Assembly (NCBI RefSeq): GCF_016900375.1
Contig: NZ_JACJKB010000015.1
Location: forward strand, 1-59,298
DNA length: 59,298 bases
Source of the DNA: Collinsella tanakaei
Lineage (GTDB): Bacteria; Actinomycetota; Coriobacteriia; Coriobacteriales; Coriobacteriaceae
Direction: 5' to 3'
Of this stretch, positions 48,162-55,633 are shown in pieces. Made by a program: the position numbers and the translations under genes. The notes beneath the pieces are model-generated. The model searched no databases. It was given only the letters and a program-made list of their open reading frames with translations, and had not been told where the DNA came from. Numbering within the stretch: the first letter of the stretch is position 1; every line of letters starts with the position of its first letter.

Positions 48162-50738
48162 ATGAAGTACCTTATCGTCGGAGGCGTCGCCGCCGGCACC
48201 AAGGCGGCAGCGAAGATCAAGCGCTGCGACCGCACTGCAGACGTGCTGGTGATCTCGAAGAGCCACGACATCTCGTATGCCGGCTGCGGCCTTCCCTATT
48301 ACGTGGGTGGCGATATCGAGACCCGCGAGGAGCTCATCGTCAACACCCCCGCGGCCTACGCCGGCCTCACCGGCGTCGAGGTCCAAACCGGGCAGGAGGC
48401 AATCGCGCTCGACGCCGCGGCGAAGACCGTGACCGTCCGCTCCGAAGACGGCTCCGAGCGCGCCGAGACCTACGACAAGCTCGTCATCGCCACGGGGGCG
48501 TCGCCCTTCGTGCCGAACGTGGAGGGCATCGACCTTCCCGGCGTCTTCTGCCTGCGCACGCCGGATGACGCCACCGCCATCCGCTCCTACCAGAAGGATG
48601 CCTCCTGCCGCCGCGCCGTCGTCTGCGGCGCGGGCTTCATCGGCCTCGAGGTCGCCGAGAACCTGCTCGCCCAGGGCCTGCAGGTCACCGTCATCGACGC
48701 CATGCCCCAGATCCTGCCCGGCGTCTTCGACCCCGAGATGGCCGACTTCGCGCGCCGCCAGCTCAAGGCCGCCGGCATGCGCGTGCTCACCGGCACCTCG
48801 TTGACGGGCATCGCTGGCACCGAGCGCGCCGAGGGCGTGCAGACGGCGACCGGAACCATCCCCGCCGACATCGTCGTGGTCGCCATCGGCATCCAGCCCA
48901 ACACGGCTTGGCTCGAGGGCTCGGGCATCGCCCTGACGAAGGGCACTATCGACACCGATGAGTTCTGCGCCACGAATCTCGCAGACGTCTACGCCGCCGG
49001 CGACTGCGCCATGGTCCGCAACGCCATCACCGGCAAGCCGGCCTGGAGCCCCATGGGCTCGACGGCGAACATCGCCGGCCGCGCGCTCGCCCGCACCCTC
49101 ACCGGAACGCCCACCGCGTACCCGGGCGTCCTCGGCACCGGCGTGGTGCGCCTGCTGCCCACGCTGAACGGCGGCCGCACCGGTCTCACCGAGGCTGCAG
49201 CCCGTGCGGAGGGCCTCGACCCCGCGTCCATCGTCGCCGTCCTCGACGACAAGGCGCATTACTACCCCGGCTCGTCGAGCTTCTTCATCAAGCTCATCGC
49301 CGACCGCGCCAGCCACCGCCTGCTGGGCGTCCAGGTGCTCGGAGCGGGTGCCGTGGACAAGGTTGTTGACGTTATCGTCGAGGCGCTCTACAGCAAGCTT
49401 AAGGTCGAGGACCTCGACCTCATGGACTTCGCCTACGCGCCGCCGTTCTCGACGGCGATCCACCCGGTCGTGACGGCCGCCTACATCCTCGAGAACAAGC
49501 TCGCGGGTGCCCTCGAGACCTTCACGCCCGCCCAGTACGCCGCCGGCGAGGCGAAGGACTACACCGTCATCGATGCCCTACCCGCCCCCACCATCCCCGG
49601 CGCCGAATGGGTCGACCTCGCGAAGGTCGTAGGCGAGCTCCCCGGCCACGCCAAGGATGAGAAGCTCCTGCTTGTGTGCGCCAAGGGCAAGCGCGGCTAC
49701 TTCATGCAGAACCGCCTGAAGGCCGCCGGCTACACCAACACGCGCGTGCTCGAGGGCGGCATGACCTTCAACGAGGTCAAGGTGCCGCGTCCGGCGGGCA
49801 AAAAGCTGCCAGCCGCCGAGATCAAGCGCCTGAAGGGCCTGGGGTGCCTTCAGGACAAGCGCTGCGACGACGTGTTCAACATCCGCGTCATCACCCGCAA
49901 CGGCAAGCTGACGAGCGCCGAGCAGAAGACCGTGGCCGACGCCGCCGAGCGGTTCGGCTCCGGTGAGGTCACCATGACCACGCGCCTGACGCTCGAGATT
50001 CAGGGCGTGAAGTACGACAACATCGACGCGTGCATCGCCTTCCTGCAGGACGCGGGCCTCGACGCCGGCGGCACCGGCTCCAAGGTGCGCCCCGTGGTGA
50101 GCTGCAAGGGCACCACCTGCCAGTACGGCCTCATCGACACCTTCGGCCTCTCCGAGAAGCTGCACCAGCGCTTCTACGTGGGCTACCACGGCGTCGAGCT
50201 GCCGCACAAGTTCAAGATCGCCGTCGGCGGCTGCCCCAACATGTGCGTCAAGCCCGACCTCAACGACCTGGGCATCGTGGGCCAGCGCGTGCCGCAGATC
50301 GATCTCGACAAGTGCCGCGCCTGCAAGGTCTGCCAGGTCGTGAAGGCCTGCCCCATGGGCGACGCGCAGGTGGGCCCGGACGGCAAGATCACCATCGCCG
50401 AGGAGCTCTGCAACCACTGCGGCCGCTGCATCGGCTCCTGCCCATTCGATGCGGTGAGCGAGAGCCTTGTGGGCTACAAGGTCTACATCGGCGGGCGCTG
50501 GGGCAAGAAGACCGCCCACGGCCAGGCACTGGACAAGATCTTCACCACCGAGGACGAGGTCATGGACGTCGTCGAGCGCGCCATCCTGTTCTTCCGCGAC
50601 GAGGGTATCTCCGGTGAGCGCTTCGCCGACACCCTGGCGCGCCTGGGATTCGACTACGTGCAGGACAAGCTGCTCTCGGCCCCCATCGACAAGGAGGCCA
50701 TCCTCAACAAGAACGTGGTGGGCGGCGCCACCTGCTAG
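48162..50738 (+). CDS. CoA-disulfide reductase / rhodanese / sulfite reductase / ferredoxin fusion
   Basis: The 858-residue protein has four parts. (1) A FAD/NADH CoA-disulfide reductase-like part (about 1-445): GGVAAGTKAAAK at the FAD site, the redox Cys42 in YAGCGLPYY, and YAAGDCAMV. (2) A rhodanese-like domain (about 455-545) with Cys506 in VCAKGKRGY. (3) A siroheme nitrite/sulfite reductase half (about 560-730) with the Fe4S4-siroheme ligands Cys648 and Cys654 (CKGTTC) and Cys691 and Cys695 (CPNMC). (4) Two 4Fe-4S ferredoxin motifs (about 715-775; CRACKVC...CP and CNHCGRCIGSCP). Electrons could pass from NADH via FAD, clusters and siroheme to sulfite, or to a sulfur atom held on the rhodanese Cys. 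All key residues are present. The start at 48162 suits the GAGGGG site; 48156 is an alternative. Confidence 0.9.
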   Translation: MKYLIVGGVAAGTKAAAKIKRCDRTADVLVISKSHDISYAGCGLPYYVGGDIETREELIVNTPAAYAGLTGVEVQTGQEAIALDAAAKTVTVRSEDGSERAETYDKLVIATGASPFVPNVEGIDLPGVFCLRTPDDATAIRSYQKDASCRRAVVCGAGFIGLEVAENLLAQGLQVTVIDAMPQILPGVFDPEMADFARRQLKAAGMRVLTGTSLTGIAGTERAEGVQTATGTIPADIVVVAIGIQPNTAWLEGSGIALTKGTIDTDEFCATNLADVYAAGDCAMVRNAITGKPAWSPMGSTANIAGRALARTLTGTPTAYPGVLGTGVVRLLPTLNGGRTGLTEAAARAEGLDPASIVAVLDDKAHYYPGSSSFFIKLIADRASHRLLGVQVLGAGAVDKVVDVIVEALYSKLKVEDLDLMDFAYAPPFSTAIHPVVTAAYILENKLAGALETFTPAQYAAGEAKDYTVIDALPAPTIPGAEWVDLAKVVGELPGHAKDEKLLLVCAKGKRGYFMQNRLKAAGYTNTRVLEGGMTFNEVKVPRPAGKKLPAAEIKRLKGLGCLQDKRCDDVFNIRVITRNGKLTSAEQKTVADAAERFGSGEVTMTTRLTLEIQGVKYDNIDACIAFLQDAGLDAGGTGSKVRPVVSCKGTTCQYGLIDTFGLSEKLHQRFYVGYHGVELPHKFKIAVGGCPNMCVKPDLNDLGIVGQRVPQIDLDKCRACKVCQVVKACPMGDAQVGPDGKITIAEELCNHCGRCIGSCPFDAVSESLVGYKVYIGGRWGKKTAHGQALDKIFTTEDEVMDVVERAILFFRDEGISGERFADTLARLGFDYVQDKLLSAPIDKEAILNKNVVGGATC

Positions 50739-50769
50739 TACAAGAACCGACGCCGCAGCGCATGCGCCC

Positions 50770-50804
50770 GATGAAAGTTTGGGGCCTGTCCCCGAACTTT
50801 CATC
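50770..50804. repeat. Palindrome B1 (31-bp core) upstream of mrp
   Basis: TGAAAGTT/AACTTTCA arms (50772-50802, extended by two bases on each side) enclose TGGGGCCTGTCCCCG. It has the same 31-bp length and related core (TGGGG...CC) as the RAYT palindromes and a near copy at 59149-59179. It lies nine bases before a TACAAT -10. Confidence 0.8.
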
Positions 50805-50811
50805 AGATGGG

Positions 50812-50817
50812 TACAAT
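50812..50817 (+). promoter_or_regulatory. -10 box TACAAT of the mrp operon
   Basis: GGGTACAAT follows the palindrome by nine bases and ends six bases before a GTG codon, so transcription would start at or beside that codon. No -35 hexamer fits; the palindrome occupies that position. The arrangement at coaE is nearly identical. Confidence 0.55.
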
Positions 50818-50823
50818 GAAGCC

Positions 50824-50910
50824 GTGTCAACCATCGATGCCCAGCCGCGGCGCCCGTCGCGCATGCCGCTGGGCGCAAATCCCGAAAGGACTTCCCATGG
50901 CCTCTTGTGA
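50824..50910 (+). CDS. Possible 28-residue leader peptide (leaderless GTG)
   Basis: A GTG six bases after TACAAT opens a 28-codon frame (VSTIDAQPRRPSRMPLGANP and on) that ends at TGA 50908-50910, overlapping the mrp start in another frame. If transcription begins at the GTG, it would be translated without a ribosome site and could couple to mrp. There is no other support for it. Confidence 0.35.
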   Translation: MSTIDAQPRRPSRMPLGANPERTSHGLL

Positions 50911-51742
50911 ACACGCACAGGCCGCCGGCGGCCAGACCGCCCCGATGCAGTTCGAGGAGAACAACCTTTCCGAGGTCAAGCGCGTCATCGCCGTGCTTTC
51001 CGGCAAGGGCGGCGTCGGCAAGTCGCTCGTCACCGGCTCGCTCGCCGTTGAGCTCGCCCGCGGCGGCGCGAAGGTCGGCATCCTGGATGCCGACATCACC
51101 GGCCCCTCCATCCCCCGCATGTTCGGCATGGGCGACCGCCGCGCGCACGGGTTGGGCAAGCTGCTGCTCCCCGAGATCTCCGCGACCGGCATCAAGGTGA
51201 TGTCGTCCAACCTGCTGCTGCAAAACGAGACTGACCCTGTGCTCTGGCGCGGCCCGGTCATCGCCGGCGCCATCAAGCAGTTCTGGAGCGATACATCTTG
51301 GGGCCCGCTCGACTATCTGCTCGTCGACATGCCCCCGGGCACCGGCGACGTCGCGCTCACCGTGTTCCAATCGCTGCCGGTCGATGGCATCGTCGTCGTC
51401 ACGAGCCCACAGGACCTGGTGTCGATGATCGTCGCCAAGGCCGTGAACATGGCCGACAAGATGAACGTACCCATCCTCGGCATCGTCGAGAACATGAGCT
51501 ACGTGCAGTGCCCCGACTGCGGTCGCTCCATCGAGATCTTCGGCGCGAGCAAGCTCGACCAGGTCGCCGAGACCTATCACCTGAACGTCCTCGACCGCTT
51601 GCCCATCGACCCGGCGCTCGCCGCCGCCTGCGATGCCGGCACGATCGAGACGGAGCTTCAGGCAGGCACCCTGCCCCTGGCTCTCGCAGCCGCTAAGGCC
51701 GTCGAGCCTCATGAGGGCGACGATGCCGAGGACCAGGCGTAA
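50897..51742 (+). CDS. Mrp/NBP35-type Fe-S cluster carrier ATPase
   Basis: The 281-residue P-loop protein has the deviant Walker A GKGGVGKS, switch motif DADITGPSIP and Walker B LLVDMPPGTGD, plus the CPDC pair (YVQCPDCG) that holds the cluster between subunits. A Cys also lies near the N-terminus. It loads Fe-S clusters onto target proteins. The start at 50897 has AAAGGA at six bases; the longer frame from 50762 would translate the palindrome and is rejected. It follows the multi-cluster sulfur reductase gene, a possible client. Confidence 0.9.
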   Translation: MASCEHAQAAGGQTAPMQFEENNLSEVKRVIAVLSGKGGVGKSLVTGSLAVELARGGAKVGILDADITGPSIPRMFGMGDRRAHGLGKLLLPEISATGIKVMSSNLLLQNETDPVLWRGPVIAGAIKQFWSDTSWGPLDYLLVDMPPGTGDVALTVFQSLPVDGIVVVTSPQDLVSMIVAKAVNMADKMNVPILGIVENMSYVQCPDCGRSIEIFGASKLDQVAETYHLNVLDRLPIDPALAAACDAGTIETELQAGTLPLALAAAKAVEPHEGDDAEDQA

Positions 51743-53044
51743 GTGACCAGTCGCCCCACATACGACGTAGCGATCATCGGCGGCGGCGCCTCAGGGCTCG
51801 CCGCCGCCGTTTCTGCAGCGCGCACGGGAAGAAGCGTCGTCATCATCGAGCGCGACGTCGAGATCGGCCTGCCCATCCTGGCGACCGGAAACGGGCGCTG
51901 CAACCTGTCCAATACGGACCTCGACCCCGCGCGCTACCGCCATCCCGACATCGTGCGCGCCGTCATGGGTGAGCATCCGGAAGCGGAGCTCGCAGCGTTT
52001 TTCGATTCGCTCGGCCTTATGACCTGCGAGATCGACGGGCGCCTGTACCCTTACAGCAAGCGCGCCGACTCCGTGCGCGAGGTCCTGCTCATAGCGGCGC
52101 TTCGCGCCGGCGCCCAAACACTTACCTGCGCCGAGGTCGAGCGCGCGACGTACGATGCCGGCGAGGGCATCTGGCATCTTGAGGTCTCAAAACCTGCCAA
52201 GCCCCTACCGATGCCGAAAAAGCCCCACGATTTCAAGGCGCTCATCCGCGCACAGCGCAAAGAGCTTCGCCGTGCGGAACGCGTAAGCGAGACCCTCTCG
52301 GCCCGCCGCGTCGTCATCGCCTGCGGCGGCGCGTCGGAGCGCATGGCCGTGCTGTTCCACCTGCCGCATATCCCCGAGAAGCCCGTGCTGTGCCCTGTGG
52401 CCTGTCAGCCCCCAGACGACCGCCACGTTCCCTTGCGCCCCTTCGCGCTCGAGCAGCTCGACGGCTTGCGCGTCGACTGCCGGCTTTCCCTTATTCGCAA
52501 CGGTGCGACCATGTGGAGCGAGGACGGCGAGGTCCTCTTCCGCTCGTATGGCATCTCGGGCATCGTCGTGTTCGACCTCTCGCGGCGCTGCTCCGCCGGC
52601 GATATCGTGGAGGTCGATCTGTTCCCCGCCTATGGCGAAGATGAGCTCACCGAGCTTTTCGAGGCGCGCGCCGCCGTCTTCGGCAATCCCGCGCGGATGG
52701 CCGGCACCTGGTTTTGCGGGGTGCTCGACAGCAGCCTTGACGCGCATATCGCCACCCTCGCCGAACCGATCGGCCACACCTGCGGCACGTACGCGCATCT
52801 CGCCAAGCACCTCGCCTTCGAAGTGAGCGGCACCACCGAGCACGCAAGCGCGCAGGTGCGCCGCGGCGGCATCCCCTTTGACGCCGTCGAGCTGCCCTCG
52901 CTCGCGATCAAGCCCGACATCGCACCCGCGCTCTCCATCTGCGGGGAGGCGCTCGATATGGACGCCGACTGCGGCGGATTCAACCTTGCCTGGGCATGGC
53001 TCTCGGGCATCAGGGCGGCAACCTTGGGAAGCACCACGCACTGA
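51743..53044 (+). CDS. HI0933/BaiN-family flavoprotein
   Basis: The 433-residue FAD protein has GGGASGLAAAVSAARTG at the N-terminus, GNGRCNLSN, and the C-terminal NLAWAWLSGIRAA that closes the FAD site. The family (BaiN-like) reduces unsaturated steroid or other substrates with NAD(P)H in some species, but most members are uncharacterised. A GTG start at 51743 directly follows the mrp stop TAA, so it is co-translated. All FAD motifs are intact. Confidence 0.85.
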   Translation: MTSRPTYDVAIIGGGASGLAAAVSAARTGRSVVIIERDVEIGLPILATGNGRCNLSNTDLDPARYRHPDIVRAVMGEHPEAELAAFFDSLGLMTCEIDGRLYPYSKRADSVREVLLIAALRAGAQTLTCAEVERATYDAGEGIWHLEVSKPAKPLPMPKKPHDFKALIRAQRKELRRAERVSETLSARRVVIACGGASERMAVLFHLPHIPEKPVLCPVACQPPDDRHVPLRPFALEQLDGLRVDCRLSLIRNGATMWSEDGEVLFRSYGISGIVVFDLSRRCSAGDIVEVDLFPAYGEDELTELFEARAAVFGNPARMAGTWFCGVLDSSLDAHIATLAEPIGHTCGTYAHLAKHLAFEVSGTTEHASAQVRRGGIPFDAVELPSLAIKPDIAPALSICGEALDMDADCGGFNLAWAWLSGIRAATLGSTTH

Positions 53045-53054
53045 AAGGCCCATC

Positions 53055-54716
53055 ATGCTCGAGATCAGCCAGATTCCCGTCACGCTCGACAACGGAGCCA
53101 CCGAAGAGGGATGCCTAGATGCCTGCCGCCAGGCGGCGCGACGCGTGCTCGGATGCAAGCCCTCCGACATCGCGCACATCGAGCTCCATCGCAAATCGGT
53201 CGATGCGCGGAAGAAGCGCGACGTGCACTTCGTTCTGAGCGCACGTCTCCGGCTCCGCAGCGAGCAGGCCGAGCGCACGGCCCTTGCCCGCGTCCCATCG
53301 CGCGACGCCGCGCACGTTCGCCCGGTCGACGACGAACCGACGAGCTTCCCGGCACCCCTGCACGCCTCGCTGCGCCCCGCCAAGCGGCCGGTCGTGGTCG
53401 GTGCGGGCTGCGCCGGCCTGTTCTGTGCGCTCACGTTGGCGGAAGCGGGCCTGGCGCCCCTCCTTATCGAACGCGGAGACGACGCAGCCACGCGCACCGA
53501 GACGATTGAGCGCTTCTGCCGAACCCGCATACTCGACCCGGAGAGCAATATCCAGTTCGGGCTTGGCGGCGCGGGCACCTTTTCCGACGGTAAGCTCAAT
53601 ACCGGAACGAAAAATCCCGCGCATCGGCTCATCCTGAAGACGATGGTCGACGCTGGCGCCCCGCGCGACATCCTCTGGGATGCAAAGCCGCACGTCGGCT
53701 CCGACATCCTTCCCACCGTTGTCACCCACATCGTGCGCCGCATCGAGCAGCTTGGCGGCGAGGTCCGCTTCGGCTGCAAGCTCGTGGATATCGAGCGATC
53801 CGATCAGGGATCGCCCGTCGCCATTCATGTCGAGCGACGCAGCCAAGGAGCCCACGCGTCGTCAGAGCGCATCCCCGTCACCCATCTTGTGCTCGCCTGC
53901 GGCCATTCGGCTCGCGACGTTTTCCGCCTTCTCTGCGATCGCGGCTTCTCCGTCGAACGCAAGACCTTCGCCATGGGCGTGCGCATCGAGCACCTGCAGG
54001 CAGATATCGATCGTGCGCAATACGGATCTGCCGCCGGGCATCCTGCGCTCGGCGCCGCCCCGTACAAGCTCGTCACCCATCTGCCGAACGGCCGCAACGT
54101 CTTCACCTTCTGCATGTGCCCCGGCGGCGAGGTCGTGGCCGCGGCAAGCGAAGAAGGCGGCGTGGTCGTCAACGGGGCGAGCCTCTATGCGCGCGCCGGC
54201 CGAAACGCCAACGCCGCCCTGCTGGTCAACGTGAACCCCGACGACCTGCTAGGCGCCGATCCGCTTGCCGGCATCGACCTCCAACGGCGTTGCGAGCAAC
54301 GCGCATTCGAGCTCGGTGGCGGTAACTACCGCGCGCCCGCTCAGCTCGTGGGAGATTTCCTCTCCGGCCGCCCCAGCACCGCCGGGGGCCGCATCGAGCC
54401 CACCTATCCCCTTGGAGTCACCTGGACCGCTCTCGACCAGGCGCTGCCCTCCCATATCATCGAAACGCTCCGCGCCGGCATCCCCGCTCTCGGTCGCAAG
54501 CTGCGCGGCTACGACGACCCGGAGGCGGTCCTCACCGGCGTGGAATCGCGCTCGAGCTCGCCCGTTACCGTCGTGCGCGACCGCTCCTGCACCGCGCTCG
54601 GCGCGCCGGGTCTCTTCCCCTGCGGCGAGGGTGCGGGATACGCCGGTGGCATCATGAGCGCGGCGACCGATGGCATCCGCTGCGCCCAGGCGCTCATCGA
54701 CAGCCTTTCAAGCTAA
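53055..54716 (+). CDS. FAD-dependent dehydrogenase (COG2509-type)
   Basis: The 553-residue protein has an N-terminal region of about 110 residues with a ferredoxin-like pattern (ARKKRDVHFVLSARL), then the FAD site VVVGAGCAGLFCALTLAEAG, then GLGGAGTFSDGKLNTGTKN and the C-terminal GEGAGYAGGIMSAATDG. It is a recognised family of FAD-dependent oxidoreductases with no assigned reaction. The gene follows the previous one by ten bases with AAAGG upstream. Its second half also has GVRIEHLQ, typical of this group. Confidence 0.85.
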   Translation: MLEISQIPVTLDNGATEEGCLDACRQAARRVLGCKPSDIAHIELHRKSVDARKKRDVHFVLSARLRLRSEQAERTALARVPSRDAAHVRPVDDEPTSFPAPLHASLRPAKRPVVVGAGCAGLFCALTLAEAGLAPLLIERGDDAATRTETIERFCRTRILDPESNIQFGLGGAGTFSDGKLNTGTKNPAHRLILKTMVDAGAPRDILWDAKPHVGSDILPTVVTHIVRRIEQLGGEVRFGCKLVDIERSDQGSPVAIHVERRSQGAHASSERIPVTHLVLACGHSARDVFRLLCDRGFSVERKTFAMGVRIEHLQADIDRAQYGSAAGHPALGAAPYKLVTHLPNGRNVFTFCMCPGGEVVAAASEEGGVVVNGASLYARAGRNANAALLVNVNPDDLLGADPLAGIDLQRRCEQRAFELGGGNYRAPAQLVGDFLSGRPSTAGGRIEPTYPLGVTWTALDQALPSHIIETLRAGIPALGRKLRGYDDPEAVLTGVESRSSSPVTVVRDRSCTALGAPGLFPCGEGAGYAGGIMSAATDGIRCAQALIDSLSS

Positions 54717-54764
54717 CCTGGGTCGATGCCGGGAACAGTCCTTCCGGCGTGGCAGATCGACAAG

Positions 54765-54790
54765 AAAAAAGGCGGGACCGAAGTCCCGCC
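54765..54790 (-). terminator. Terminator after the unknown membrane protein gene
   Basis: The stem GGCGGGAC/GTCCCGCC with a CGAA loop is followed on the minus strand by TTTTTTC. It lies in the convergent gap with the flavoprotein gene. Confidence 0.85.
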
Positions 54791-54821
54791 TCGACATGCA
54801 AGCCAAAACGCCTTGTTGCCG

Positions 54822-55490
54822 CTATGCGACGGCAGCGCCCTTATCCTTCTTGCGCAACGCGCGGATAGGCGCCCAGATGGACTCGTCGATGGAGCCGACA
54901 CCATGAAGCGCCACGGCACCATACACGAAGCCCCATGCGGCGATGAAGAGCGTGAGCGACGTCAGACCCTGCGCGGCGCCCTCGCCTGCGAAGTTCATGA
55001 TGTTGATGAACGACACGATCCACGTGGCGGCGGCGACGCACAGCTCCACGAACCAGTGGCCCGCGTCGACGCGATCCATGTGCAGCGCGATGAACATCAC
55101 GAAGAACGCGAGGAAGATACCCACGAACGCCCAGGTCTGCGAATACACGCTGATGTCGTAGGGGAAGAACAGCTCCCAGAAGCCGAAGACGAACATGAAG
55201 AGACTCATGAGCACCTCGACCCACGAAAGCACCCATCCGCTGCGAGACACGAACGACGCGATGCCCGTCAGGACACCGAGGACGATCGCGCACCACGGGA
55301 GCATCGAGAGGATGCCCGCCAGGCCGTCATGCGGCGTGATCATGAACATGCCCAGACCGCCCCACGAAGGCGTCACGTAGTTGTACGCGGCCATGCCGAA
55401 GCAGAACACGGCCATGATGACCAGGTTCCACTTCACCAGCAGCAGCTGCTCCTTCAGGCAATCGAGCTTTGCACGCGTCTGCTTTCTCAT
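54822..55490 (-). CDS. Membrane protein of unknown function, six helices
   Basis: The 222-residue protein has a short cationic N-terminus (MRKQTRAKLDCLKEQ), six predicted hydrophobic segments (about 19-38, 57-78, 85-112, 116-136, 149-170, 177-196) and a charged C-terminal tail ending KKDKGAAVA. Trp and Phe are abundant in the helices. I recognise no family. GGGGGAG precedes the start. It is monocistronic, between a flavoprotein operon and uvrB. Confidence 0.75.
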   Translation of the reverse strand: MRKQTRAKLDCLKEQLLLVKWNLVIMAVFCFGMAAYNYVTPSWGGLGMFMITPHDGLAGILSMLPWCAIVLGVLTGIASFVSRSGWVLSWVEVLMSLFMFVFGFWELFFPYDISVYSQTWAFVGIFLAFFVMFIALHMDRVDAGHWFVELCVAAATWIVSFINIMNFAGEGAAQGLTSLTLFIAAWGFVYGAVALHGVGSIDESIWAPIRALRKKDKGAAVA

Positions 55491-55633
55491 TGCTCCCCCT
55501 TAGCCGACACGAATCTATCGGGCAGATTCCATCGAAGTGAAATCCATACCATGCCGCAGTGATTATAGCACCGCATTCGCCCTTGAACGACCAGCTGACT
55601 CAGGGAAGCTTCTGCCGCGTAGGCGAGCGCGCA

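Noticed and set aside
50762-50896. N-terminal extension of Mrp
   Set aside because: It would translate the palindrome and the promoter; the start at 50897 has a ribosome site and gives the family length.
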